Assembly: GCF_002022275.1 (NCBI RefSeq)
Contig: NZ_MSDF01000054.1
Span: forward strand, 1-64,000
DNA: 64,000 bases
Reading direction: 5' to 3'
Origin: Pseudomonas fluorescens
GTDB taxonomy: Bacteria; Pseudomonadota; Gammaproteobacteria; Pseudomonadales; Pseudomonadaceae
Shown here: positions 35,635 to 44,737 of the stretch, in pieces
Layout of the letters: every line of letters starts with the position of its first letter
Position numbering within the stretch: position 1 is the first letter of the stretch
Translations under genes and position numbers: made by a program
The notes under the pieces: model-generated
Seen by the model: only the letters and a program-made list of their open reading frames with translations
What the model was told of the DNA's origin: nothing
Databases searched by the model: none

Positions 35635-37370
35635 TCGACCTGTGGCCGCACTTTTTCCGCCCCTGGTCGCTGTTGCTGCTGCCGCTGCTCGGCTGGCTGC
35701 TGTGGCACTTGTGGCACCGGCAAAAGCGCGCCGGGCGCTGGCAGATGATTCTGCCGCCGGCCTTTCATGCGGTGCTGCTCAGTGGCGGCAGCGGCCGCGA
35801 GAGCAAATCGCCGTGGGTGGTGCTGGGCATCGCCTGGCTGCTGGCCGTGCTGGCATTGCTCGGCCCCAGCTGGCAAAGGGTTGAACAGTCCAGCCAGAAA
35901 CCGGCCGACCCGCTGGTGGTGCTGCTGGAGCTGACCCCGGAAATGCTCGCGACCGACAGCCCGCCCAATCGCCTGGAGCAGGCACGGCGCAAGCTGTACG
36001 ACCTGCTGCAAGCACGCGACAGCGCGCCCACCGCCATCATCGTGTACGCGGGCAGCGCTCATACCCTTGTGCCGCTGTCGGACGACCTGGCGACCAGTCG
36101 CAACCTGCTGGAGGCCCTGCGCCCCTCGATCATGCCCGAGCCCGGCCATCGCGCTGACCTGGCGGTAGAAAAGGCCATGCACCTGCTCAAACAAGGCGGG
36201 CTGGGCCAGGGCCGGTTGTTGCTGGTCGGCTCCTCGCTGTCGAAACAGGAACGCCAGGGCATTCGCCTGCAACTGCAAGGCGCCCAGGCGCCGACCCTGT
36301 CGATCCTCGGCATTGGCAGCCGCGAAGGCACGCCGGTGACCCAGGAAAGCGGCGAGTTCCTCAAGGACGAGCAAGGCGCGATCCTCATTCCACGCCTCGA
36401 CAGCCCGACGCTCAAGGCGTTTGCCAGCGAAATGGGTGGCCGTTACCGCGCCGCGCGCCTGGACGACAAGGACCTGCGCCAACTCAACCTGCTCGACGGC
36501 CCGCAAACCCTGCGCAACGACGGCCAACTGCTGCACCTCGACACCTGGGCCGACCAAGGCTATTGGCTGCTCCTGCCCCTGCTGCTGCTCGCCGCCTGCG
36601 CCGGGCGCCGCGGCTGGCTGTTTTGCCTGCCGCTGCTATTGCTCGGCGCACCGCAACCGAGCTATGCCTTTGAGCTTCAAGACCTGTGGCTACGCCCCGA
36701 CCAACAGGGCCAATACCTGCTCAAGCACAAACGCCCCGCCGAGGCCGCCGAACACTTCGAAGACTCGCAATGGCAAGGCGTGGCGCTGTACGAGGCCGGC
36801 AACTATGCCGAAGCCATCAAACGCTTTGCCCAGGGCAATGACGCCTATTCCCACTACAATCGCGGCAATGCCCTGGCCAAGTCAGGCGAGCTGGAAGCGG
36901 CAGTCGACGCCTACGAGCAAGCGCTGGAAGCCCAGCCCGATCTGCAGCCGGCCTTGAAAAACAAGGCACTCGTGGAAAAAGTGATGCAGGAAAAGGCTGA
37001 GCCCGAACCGGCCAAGCCTGTCAAAAATGAGGATGACGAAACCACCCAACCCGGCCAAACTGCGCAACCGGGCGCGAGTGGGCAAAGCAATACGGGTGGC
37101 GAACAGTCCGCCCAGGGCCAGGGCGAAGCCGGCACCGGCGAGACCCAGACCGGCGCCACGCCCAAAGCTGGCGGTAACGAAGTGCCGGGCAGCGAGTTGG
37201 GCGATGAGCAAACCACCACGCCGCCTTTGCGCCCCGCCGATGCGAACATTGACGGCGAACACCGCCAGGCCCTGGAGCAATGGCTGCGGGAGATCCCGGA
37301 CAACCCCGGCGAACTGCTGCGCCGCAAATTCTGGTACGAACAGCAACAACATCAGGACAAGACTCGATGA
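35631..37370 (+). CDS. BatB/BatC fusion: VWA domain plus TPR
   Basis: 579 residues. An N-terminal membrane part (about 10-28 and 63-80) is followed by a VWA domain, another pair of membrane helices (about 305-350), then TPR-like repeats (YEAGNYAEAIKRFAQGNDAYSHYNRGNALAKSGELEAAVDAYEQAL) and a low-complexity Gln/Gly/Thr/Glu-rich linker. In Bacteroides BatB and BatC are separate genes; here they are joined. The VWA metal motif is altered: ELTPEM (Glu100, Thr102, Glu104) replaces DxSxS. GGAGG precedes ATG at 35631. Coupled to both neighbours. Confidence 0.88.
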   Translation: MIDLWPHFFRPWSLLLLPLLGWLLWHLWHRQKRAGRWQMILPPAFHAVLLSGGSGRESKSPWVVLGIAWLLAVLALLGPSWQRVEQSSQKPADPLVVLLELTPEMLATDSPPNRLEQARRKLYDLLQARDSAPTAIIVYAGSAHTLVPLSDDLATSRNLLEALRPSIMPEPGHRADLAVEKAMHLLKQGGLGQGRLLLVGSSLSKQERQGIRLQLQGAQAPTLSILGIGSREGTPVTQESGEFLKDEQGAILIPRLDSPTLKAFASEMGGRYRAARLDDKDLRQLNLLDGPQTLRNDGQLLHLDTWADQGYWLLLPLLLLAACAGRRGWLFCLPLLLLGAPQPSYAFELQDLWLRPDQQGQYLLKHKRPAEAAEHFEDSQWQGVALYEAGNYAEAIKRFAQGNDAYSHYNRGNALAKSGELEAAVDAYEQALEAQPDLQPALKNKALVEKVMQEKAEPEPAKPVKNEDDETTQPGQTAQPGASGQSNTGGEQSAQGQGEAGTGETQTGATPKAGGNEVPGSELGDEQTTTPPLRPADANIDGEHRQALEQWLREIPDNPGELLRRKFWYEQQQHQDKTR

Positions 37371-39007
37371 GCCGCCGCACCACCCTTCTGCTTCTGCTCG
37401 CGTTATCGGCAGGCCACGTCCAGGCGGCAAACCTGGTGGCCAGCGTCGACCGCAGCCGCCTCAATTCCGGGGAAACGGTAGAGCTCACGGTGGAGTCCAG
37501 CGACGTCACGCAGTTCGGCAAACCCGACCTGTCGCCACTGGATGCGCAATTTGAAGTCAGCGGCACGCGCCAGATCAACCAACTCACCACGCTGGGCGGC
37601 GATAACCACGCCACCACGCGCTGGATCATCACCCTGCTGCCCAAGGAAAACGGCACGGTGGTGATTCCGCCGCTGCAAGTGGGCGAGCTCAAGACCCAGC
37701 CGATCAGCCTGCAAGTGGTCGAAACCGCGAGCCAGAACACCAGCGCCGAGTTGGCGCCGGTGTTCATTGAAACCAGTCTCGACCAGAGCAGCGTGTACGT
37801 CCAGGCCCAGGCGCTGTTGACCGTGCGCGTGTATCACTCGGTGTCGCTGTACGACGACAGCAGCCTCACGCCCTTGCAGATTCCGGATGCGCGCATCGAG
37901 CAGTTGGGTGAATCGCGCACGTACGAGAAAGTCATCAACAGCATTCGCCATGGCGTGATCGAAACCCGCTACGCGATTTATCCGCAGCACAGCGGCGCCG
38001 TGGTGGTTCCGGCGCAGACCTTCAGCGCGACGCTGGTGGAATCGCGCCCGCCGCAGGAAAACACCCTGCAAGGCACTAAACCGGGCAAGTTGATTCACGT
38101 CAGCTCCGCCGAACTGCCGCTGACGGTCAAACCCAAGCCCGCGCTGTACCCTGCCGACGCGCCGTGGATACCCGCGCGCAGCCTGACGCTGACGGAGGCC
38201 TGGAACCCCGAGCCGGACCACGTGCAGGTCGGCGACTCGCTGACGCGCAGCCTCACGGTCAAGGCTGAGGGCCTGTCCAGCGCGCAACTGCCGGCGCTGC
38301 CCAGCAGCGACATCAATGGCCTGCGCCGCTACCCCGACCAACCGGTGCTCGGCAACCAGAACAACGACCGTGGCCTGATCGGCAGCCGCGAAGACCGCGA
38401 AGCGCTGGTGCCTACCCGTGCAGGCGCAGTGGAGCTGCCGGCGGTAGACGTGGTGTGGTGGAACACCCACGAAGACCACCTGGAACGTACCAGCCTGCCC
38501 GCGCGCACCCTGCAAGTGGCCACCAACCCGAGCCTGGTGGTGGACACGCCCGCCACGCCGACCGTCATCACCGCCCCGGACGATGACCGCCTGTGGCTGT
38601 GGCAACTGAGCACGCTGATCCTCGCCTGCACCACCCTGCTCGGCTTCGGCCTGTGGTGGCGCGCGCGCCGGCAGCCCGCCGTGCAACGCGCCGCGCAAAC
38701 CGGCCCAAGCCCGCGTACGTTGCTCGACGACCTCAAGCGCGCTACGCAAGCCAACGACCCCCAAGCCACACGCCAGGCCCTTGATGCGTGGGCGCGGCAA
38801 CAGCCGGAAACGTTGGCAGACATGGCAGCGCGCTTTGTGCCGCTGTCGGATGCACTGGATGGCCTCAACGGCGCGCTCTACAGCGAAGGTGGCCATTTCT
38901 GGCTGGGCGAAGACCTGTGGCGCGCGGTCAAAGCCATCCCCGTGGCCGAGCGCGAGCAAGACCCGGCGACCGACACCACCAGTTTGCCGCCGTTGTATCC
39001 CAAGTAA
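37367..39007 (+). CDS. BatD-like protein
   Basis: 546 residues. A signal peptide (RRTTLLLLLALSAGHVQA) is followed by several beta-sandwich repeats beginning NLVASVDRSRLNSGETVELTVESSD, as in BatD/oxygen-tolerance proteins, then a membrane helix at about 410-430 and a cytoplasmic helical tail. Start codon overlaps the fusion-gene stop (ATGA). Last gene of the six-gene operon; probably a periplasmic scaffold anchored in the inner membrane. Confidence 0.9.
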   Translation: MSRRTTLLLLLALSAGHVQAANLVASVDRSRLNSGETVELTVESSDVTQFGKPDLSPLDAQFEVSGTRQINQLTTLGGDNHATTRWIITLLPKENGTVVIPPLQVGELKTQPISLQVVETASQNTSAELAPVFIETSLDQSSVYVQAQALLTVRVYHSVSLYDDSSLTPLQIPDARIEQLGESRTYEKVINSIRHGVIETRYAIYPQHSGAVVVPAQTFSATLVESRPPQENTLQGTKPGKLIHVSSAELPLTVKPKPALYPADAPWIPARSLTLTEAWNPEPDHVQVGDSLTRSLTVKAEGLSSAQLPALPSSDINGLRRYPDQPVLGNQNNDRGLIGSREDREALVPTRAGAVELPAVDVVWWNTHEDHLERTSLPARTLQVATNPSLVVDTPATPTVITAPDDDRLWLWQLSTLILACTTLLGFGLWWRARRQPAVQRAAQTGPSPRTLLDDLKRATQANDPQATRQALDAWARQQPETLADMAARFVPLSDALDGLNGALYSEGGHFWLGEDLWRAVKAIPVAEREQDPATDTTSLPPLYPK

Positions 39008-39035
39008 CCGACTCTCTGCCCCCCCGCAAAACCCT

Positions 39036-39120
39036 GTGGGAGCTGGCTTGCCTGCGATGGCATCACCTCAGTTTGGCTGAAACACCGAGGTGCCTGCATC
39101 GCAGGCAAGCCAGCTCCCAC
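39036..39120. repeat. REPIN, left twin
   Basis: Inverted REP pair. Its centre (GATGGCATCACCTCAGTTTG and following) is almost identical to the REPIN at 39694-39778: by eye two mismatches in 85 bases, same orientation. The centres of other REPINs here are unrelated. Confidence 0.92.
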
Positions 39121-39251
39121 AGAGGATCTCTATCGCCTGCTCGACATGCATTGTTAAAGGCCAGCAATCCCTATCCCTTTAATTTGCAGGAAGTTTCCTA
39201 GACAATCCCACGGCCTTGCGCCTGCTGACTTCACTGGCTAGCCTTCGCTCC

Positions 39252-39417
39252 GTCGCTGCATATCAGCGATCGGGTGTGAGATCCCGTTGAGTTTGTAGGC
39301 GCCACGAGCAACATGCTCTATGGCAGCTGTGTGCGGGCAGACTTCGGTCTGGCCGGGTGCGCCTACTCCTCCGGTATCTCACCCCGCACATAGCTGCCAC
39401 CTTTTGACGTGTGAGAT
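39252..39417 (+). promoter_or_regulatory. Structured leader with mutually exclusive stems before the DUF3077-type gene
   Basis: Stem A: GTGAGAT (39276-39282) pairs with ATCTCAC (39376-39382) plus an inner CCG/CGG, and GTAGGCGC (39295-39302) with GCGCCTAC (39359-39366). Stem B: 39322-39337 pairs with 39383-39398, 16 pairs with one G-U, extended by 39321/39399. B's left arm lies inside A and its right arm outside, so both cannot form fully together. Local hairpins are TCGCTG/CAGCGA (39253-39269), GAGCA/TGCTC (39306-39318) and CAGAC-TTCG-GTCTG (39338-39351). A second GTGAGAT at 39411-39417, just before the coding region, could compete for ATCTCAC. Confidence 0.72.
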
Positions 39418-39454
39418 CGGCAAAAGAATGGCTCCAAACCCAGTAGGTACTTCC

Positions 39455-39688
39455 ATGAATAAAATCGTCCCCGACCCACCACCCGCCTTCACCGTGCACC
39501 AAGACCTCAGCTTCGAAGACGCCCTGGCGCAAATCTGCGACCTGCTGCGCTGCGCCGCCGCTACCGCAGCCGGTACAACACAGGCGCTGACTGACGAGCA
39601 ACGTCACCTGGCCGGCGCCACCGAACACCTGATCGACAACGCCAGACTCCTCGCCGACCGCGCACTGAACTGCCTGCACACCGCATAA
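39455..39688 (+). CDS. DUF3077/DUF6124-type small protein
   Basis: 77 residues, helical, no signal peptide. The pattern IVPDPPPAFTVH, then LSFEDALAQICDLLRCAAATA and HLIDNARLLADRALNCL, is typical of the numerous small paralogues in P. fluorescens genomes annotated DUF3077 or DUF6124. Function unknown. I chose ATG 39455 because AGG at 39444-39446 is seven to eight bases upstream; an in-frame ATG at 39428 follows the second GTGAGAT and is an alternative. Preceded by an elaborate leader and enclosed by two twin REPINs. Confidence 0.72.
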   Translation: MNKIVPDPPPAFTVHQDLSFEDALAQICDLLRCAAATAAGTTQALTDEQRHLAGATEHLIDNARLLADRALNCLHTA

Positions 39689-39693
39689 CCCCT

Positions 39694-39778
39694 GTGGGAG
39701 CTGGCTTGCCTGCGATGGCATCACCTCAGTTTGGCTGAAAGACCGAGGTGCTTGCATCGCAGGCAAGCCAGCTCCCAC
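39694..39778. repeat. REPIN, right twin
   Basis: Same orientation and nearly the same sequence as the REPIN at 39036-39120, including the centre; differences are one C/G and one C/T. Begins six bases after the DUF3077-type stop. Confidence 0.92.
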
Positions 39779-39860
39779 ATTGGATTTGTGTTGTCTGGGG
39801 CACTGCATCCTCATTTATAGGTAAACTCCCCTCCTTTTCATCTTCTTCACGGAGTTCGCC

Positions 39861-41102
39861 TTGCGTCTGTTTCACACCTCCGACTGGCACCTTGGGCAAA
39901 ACCTGCACGGCCAGGAACGCGACTTCGAACACGCCTGCTTTCTCGAATGGCTGCTGGGTCAATTAAAAGCCCACACGCCGGATGTGCTGCTGATCGCCGG
40001 CGATATCTTCGACACGGTCAACCCGCCGCTCAAGGCCCAGGAGCGCCTGTATGACTTCATCATCAGCGCCCACGAACAGAACCCGAAACTCACCATTGTA
40101 ATGATCGCCGGCAACCACGACTCCGGCTCGCGTATCGAGCTGCCCGCGCCGTTGATGCGCCGCCTGCGCACCCATGCGCTGGGCCGCGTGCTGTGGCTGG
40201 ACGACGGCCAACTGGATGCCGAACGTTTGCTGATCCCGCTGCCCGACGCCAAAGGCAAGATCGCCGCCTGGTGCCTGGCGCTGCCGTTTTTGCGCCCCGC
40301 CGAAGTCACCGGCGCCCATTTGGGCGACGACTATCTGCGCGGTATTGGCCAAGTGCATGAATGGCTGATTGCCGCCGCCAACGCCAAACGCAAAAAAGGC
40401 CAGGCGCTGATTGCCATCAGCCACGCGCACATGGCCGGTGGCTCGGTGTCGGAAGACTCCGAGCGCAGCCTGATCATCGGCAATGCCGAGGCGCTGCCCG
40501 CCAAGCTGTTCGATAGAACGGTCGCCTATGTGGCCCTCGGCCATTTGCACAAGCCGCAAAAGGTCAATGGCGAAGAGCGGATTCGCTACAGCGGGTCGCC
40601 GATTCCGCTGTCATTTTCCGAAATCGGCTACAAGCACCAGATTCTCGACGTGACGTTCCAGGGCGAACGACTGGTGGGCGTCGAACCGCTGTTGATTCCG
40701 CGCTCGGTCAACCTGCAGCGCCTGGACGCTGCGCCGCTGGCGGACATTCTCAAACAACTGGCCGACTTGCCCGATGTCGACCTGTTGGCCGAAACCCAAC
40801 GCCACCCGTGGCTGGAAGTACGCGTGCGTCTGGACGAGCCCCAGCCCGACCTGCGCCAGCAAATCGAAAGCGCCCTGCAAGGCAAGGCGGTACGCTTGGT
40901 GCGCATCGCCGCCGAATACGCGGGCAAGCGCGGCAGCGAAGACGTCGACGCAGACCGCCTGATCGAACTCGACCAGCTCACGCCCCAGGAGCTGTTCAGC
41001 CGCGCCTGGCAAGACAGTTACGGCAGTGAAGTGGATGAACAGACCTTGAAGGACTTCGCCGTGCTGCTCCAGGAAGTGCAACAGGAGGAGGAACAGCCAT
41101 GA
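39861..41102 (+). CDS. sbcD: DNA repair exonuclease SbcD
   Basis: Nuclease subunit of the SbcCD (Mre11-Rad50-like) complex that cuts DNA hairpins and processes ends. 413 residues. The metallophosphoesterase motifs are DWHLGQ, GDIFDTV, GNHDSG, SHAHMAGG and GHLHKPQ, with the SbcD C-terminal domain after residue 280. Start is TTG at 39861 with GGAG six bases upstream; the conserved MRxxHTSDWHLG context fits. Overlaps sbcC by ATGA. The many REP palindromes nearby are the sort of hairpin this complex attacks. Confidence 0.95.
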   Translation: MRLFHTSDWHLGQNLHGQERDFEHACFLEWLLGQLKAHTPDVLLIAGDIFDTVNPPLKAQERLYDFIISAHEQNPKLTIVMIAGNHDSGSRIELPAPLMRRLRTHALGRVLWLDDGQLDAERLLIPLPDAKGKIAAWCLALPFLRPAEVTGAHLGDDYLRGIGQVHEWLIAAANAKRKKGQALIAISHAHMAGGSVSEDSERSLIIGNAEALPAKLFDRTVAYVALGHLHKPQKVNGEERIRYSGSPIPLSFSEIGYKHQILDVTFQGERLVGVEPLLIPRSVNLQRLDAAPLADILKQLADLPDVDLLAETQRHPWLEVRVRLDEPQPDLRQQIESALQGKAVRLVRIAAEYAGKRGSEDVDADRLIELDQLTPQELFSRAWQDSYGSEVDEQTLKDFAVLLQEVQQEEEQP

Positions 41103-44100
41103 AGATTCTCGCCATCCGCCTGAAAAACCTCGCCTCCCTCGCCGGCCCGTTTGAAATTGACTTTACCGCCGAGCCCTTGGCCAGTGCCGGGTTGTTCGCG
41201 ATCACCGGCCCGACCGGTGCCGGTAAAAGCACCTTGCTCGACGCACTGTGCCTGGCCTTGTTTGGCAGCGTGCCGCGTTTGAGCGATACCGGCCAGGCCA
41301 AGATGCAGGACGCCGACAGTGACATTTCCATCGGTGACCCGCGCACGTTGCTGCGCCGTGGTACCGGCGGCGGTTATGCCGAGGTGGATTTCGTCGGCGT
41401 CAGCGGCCGTCGTTACCGTGCGCGCTGGGAGGCCAACCGCGCCCGCGACAAGGCCAGCGGCAAGTTGCAGAACAGCCGCCAAAGCTTGATGGACCTGGAC
41501 AGCGACCAAGTGCTCGCCAGCCAGAAAACCGAATACAAGACCCAGCTGGAACTGGCCCTGGGCCTGAACTTCGAGCAGTTCACCCGCGCGGTATTGCTGG
41601 CGCAAAGCGAGTTCAGTGCGTTCCTCAAGGCCAACGATAACGAACGCAGCGAACTGCTGGAAAAGCTCACGGACACCGCGCTGTATACGCAGCTCGGTCG
41701 CCGCGCATTCGACAAGGCCAAAGAAGCCAGGGACGCCCACAAGCAACTGCAAGACCAGGCCACCGGCGTGGTGCCCCTGGCTGCCGAAGCCCGCGCCGAA
41801 CTGGATCAACAACTGAGCGAAGCCCAGCAGCACTTCAAGGTTCAACAAGCGCAGCTCAAACAGTTGGAGCTGCAGCACACCTGGCTCAAGGAACTGCGCG
41901 AATGGCAGGAGCGCCAGCTCAGCGCCGTCGAACAGGTGCAACAGGCTCAGCAACACTGGGAAAGCCAAGGCCAGCAACGCCAGGACTTGAGCCGACTGGA
42001 CCAATTGGCGCCACAGCGCCATCAGTTTGCACGGCAGACCGAACTGGGTACGTTACTGACGCCTCTTGCCGCGCAGATTCAGCAGCACCTTGAACAGCAA
42101 ACGGCGCTGCACGTGCGCCAGGATCAGGCGCAACGGCAGCAATCAACGGCTCAGACGGCACTGGCCGACGCCCTGAAAAATCAGGCCGACGCCGTGCCAT
42201 TGCTGCGCCAGGCCTTTGAAGAACAAAACACCCTCGCCCACCTGAACAAAGAACTGGCCAAGCGCAGCGAAGAGAAACAGCAACAAGCAACCGCCTGCAC
42301 CGAAGGCCAGGCCTTGCTCAAAGGCTTGCAGGACAAGCAAACCGAGGTCGCCGAACGCCTGCAACGCCTGGCCGCCGAACTTGAACGCAGCGCCGACCTC
42401 GCGCCATTGAGCGACGCCTGGACCGCCTACCGCGATCGCCTGCAACAGCTGATGCTGATTGGCAATCGCCTGAACAAGGGCCAGGCCGAACTGCCGCAGC
42501 TGGAGCAGCGCGCAACCACGGCCGCCGAGCAATTTACGCAACAACGTGCTGCGCTGGATGTGCTGTATCAGGAAGCCGGCGCCGAGCCCCATGCCGTGGC
42601 CGAGCAAATTCAATTGCTCGCCAGCCTGCTGCAAGACAATCGCAAACAGCAGCGCGCATTTGAAGACCTGACGCGCCTGTGGGACAGCCAACAACAGCTT
42701 GATCAACAGGCCACCCTGCTCACACAAAAACTCGCCGACGCCCAGCAACAACGCGAACAACTCAACGTGAGCGGCCTGCAAACCAAAGCCGAACTGACGG
42801 TGGCCGAACAAACCCTGACGGTGACCAAGCAACTGCTGGAACGCCAACGCCTGGCGCGCAGTGCCAGCGTCGAAGAATTGCGCGAACAGTTGCAGGACGA
42901 TCAGCCCTGCCCGGTGTGCGGCAGCCATGAGCACCCGTACCATCAGCCCGAAGCGCTTCTGCAAAGCCTGGGCCGTCACGACGAAAACGAAGAAGCCAGC
43001 GCACAGAAAGCCGTCGACACCCTCAAGGAAAAACTCACCGAGTTGCGCGGTGAAGTGGGCGGTTTGATTGCCCAGCAAAAAGAGTTTCTGCAACAGCAAG
43101 AGCAGTTGACGACTCAACAGCAGGGCCTGGCGCCCAGCCTGGACGCCCATCCGCTGTCTGCCTCGCTGTTCAATCAGGACGTCGCCAAGCGCAGCCCGTG
43201 GCTGGCGCAGCAACTCAGCCAACTGACGCAAAGCATCAGCCAGGACGAGCAACGCCAGGGTGCCCTGCTCAACCTGCAACAAAACGCCGGGCGTCTGCAG
43301 CAACAACTGCAGGCTGCCCAGGACGCCAGCGGGCAGGCGCGCCAATTGCTGGTAGACCAGCAACGCGAGCTGGCCAACGACCGCGAACGCCTCGACGAAG
43401 AACTCAACGCCTTCGCCAGCCTGTTGCCAGCCGAAACGCTGGACGGCTTGCGCAGCGACCCGGCCAACACCTTCATGAGGCTGGATCAGCAAGTCAGCCA
43501 ACGCCGCGAGCAACTGGATCGTCAACGTGAAGAGCTGGAAGAACAGCAGCAACGCCAGCACATCCTCGACCGGGAACACGGCAATCAACAGCATCGCCAG
43601 CAACAGCTGGATGCCGCGCAACACGCCGTTACCGAACTGGCTGCGCAGCAACAGGCTGTACAGGAAAAACTCGGCACCTTGCTCGGTGACCACACCAGCG
43701 CCGAACACTGGCAGCAACAGCTCGATGTCGCCGTGGCGCAATCACGCCAGAGTGAAACCGACGCGAACCAGCAGTTGCAGGACATTCGCACCACGCTGAT
43801 CCAGCTGGCCGCCGACCTCAAGGCCCAGCAGGAGCGCGAGCAGGCGTTGCACGAAGAGCAGCAGACCCTCGACACGCGCCTCAATGAATGGCGCGCCCAG
43901 CACCCAGAGCTGGATAACGCTGGGCTCAACCGTTTACTGGCCTTCGATGACGCGCAGGTCACAGAACTGCGCCAGCAGTTGCACAGCAGCGAAAAAGCCG
44001 TGGAGCAAGCCAGGGTTCTGCTGCAAGAGCGCGAGCAGCGCCTCGCCGAGCACCAGGCCCAACACAATGGTGGCCTGCAAGCCGAACAACTGGACAGCGA

Positions 44101-44737
44101 GCTCGCCGCGCTCACTCAGCAACTGGCCGAAGGGGAGAAACTCGTCATCGAGTTGCGCGCCCGCCAATCCGAAGACCAGCGCCGTCAGGACGCTAACCGC
44201 GCGCTGGCCGAGCAGATCACCCAGGCTTATGAAGAGTGGCAGCGCTGGGCACGCCTCAATGCGTTGATCGGCTCGGCCACCGGCGACACCTTCCGCAAGA
44301 TCGCCCAGGCGTACAACCTTGACCTGTTGGTGCACCACGCCAATGTGCAACTGCGCCAACTGGTGCGCCGCTATCGCCTCAAACGCGGCGGCAGCATGCT
44401 CGGCCTGCTGGTGATGGACACGGAAATGGGTGATGAACTGCGCTCGGTGCATTCGTTGTCGGGTGGCGAGACGTTCCTGGTGTCGTTGGCGTTGGCCTTG
44501 GGCCTGGCGTCGATGGCGTCCAGCACCTTGAAAATCGAATCGCTGTTTATCGACGAAGGTTTCGGCAGCCTCGATCCGGAGTCGCTGCAACTGGCGATGG
44601 ATGCTCTCGACGGGCTTCAAGCTCAAGGGCGCAAAGTGGCGGTGATTTCCCACGTGCAGGAAATGCACGAACGCATTCCGGTGCAAATCCAGGTCAAGCG
44701 TCAGGGCAATGGTTTGAGCACCCTGGAGGTGAAGTGA
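41099..44737 (+). CDS. sbcC: SbcC ATPase subunit
   Basis: SMC/Rad50-type ATPase of 1212 residues, partner of SbcD. Walker A is GPTGAGKSTLLDALCLALFG near residue 35. Two very long Gln-rich coiled coils surround the zinc-hook motif CPVCGSHEH near residue 604. The C-terminal head has the signature LSGGETFLVSLALALGLAS and Walker B ESLFIDEGFGSLD. AGGAGGAGG lies before the ATG. Its stop overlaps the next start (GTGA). Confidence 0.95.
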   Translation: MKILAIRLKNLASLAGPFEIDFTAEPLASAGLFAITGPTGAGKSTLLDALCLALFGSVPRLSDTGQAKMQDADSDISIGDPRTLLRRGTGGGYAEVDFVGVSGRRYRARWEANRARDKASGKLQNSRQSLMDLDSDQVLASQKTEYKTQLELALGLNFEQFTRAVLLAQSEFSAFLKANDNERSELLEKLTDTALYTQLGRRAFDKAKEARDAHKQLQDQATGVVPLAAEARAELDQQLSEAQQHFKVQQAQLKQLELQHTWLKELREWQERQLSAVEQVQQAQQHWESQGQQRQDLSRLDQLAPQRHQFARQTELGTLLTPLAAQIQQHLEQQTALHVRQDQAQRQQSTAQTALADALKNQADAVPLLRQAFEEQNTLAHLNKELAKRSEEKQQQATACTEGQALLKGLQDKQTEVAERLQRLAAELERSADLAPLSDAWTAYRDRLQQLMLIGNRLNKGQAELPQLEQRATTAAEQFTQQRAALDVLYQEAGAEPHAVAEQIQLLASLLQDNRKQQRAFEDLTRLWDSQQQLDQQATLLTQKLADAQQQREQLNVSGLQTKAELTVAEQTLTVTKQLLERQRLARSASVEELREQLQDDQPCPVCGSHEHPYHQPEALLQSLGRHDENEEASAQKAVDTLKEKLTELRGEVGGLIAQQKEFLQQQEQLTTQQQGLAPSLDAHPLSASLFNQDVAKRSPWLAQQLSQLTQSISQDEQRQGALLNLQQNAGRLQQQLQAAQDASGQARQLLVDQQRELANDRERLDEELNAFASLLPAETLDGLRSDPANTFMRLDQQVSQRREQLDRQREELEEQQQRQHILDREHGNQQHRQQQLDAAQHAVTELAAQQQAVQEKLGTLLGDHTSAEHWQQQLDVAVAQSRQSETDANQQLQDIRTTLIQLAADLKAQQEREQALHEEQQTLDTRLNEWRAQHPELDNAGLNRLLAFDDAQVTELRQQLHSSEKAVEQARVLLQEREQRLAEHQAQHNGGLQAEQLDSELAALTQQLAEGEKLVIELRARQSEDQRRQDANRALAEQITQAYEEWQRWARLNALIGSATGDTFRKIAQAYNLDLLVHHANVQLRQLVRRYRLKRGGSMLGLLVMDTEMGDELRSVHSLSGGETFLVSLALALGLASMASSTLKIESLFIDEGFGSLDPESLQLAMDALDGLQAQGRKVAVISHVQEMHERIPVQIQVKRQGNGLSTLEVK

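Noticed and set aside
39428..39454. ATG at 39428 as start of the DUF3077-type gene
   Set aside because: Possible, but ribosome-site spacing is poor; ATG 39455 fits better. Left as an alternative.
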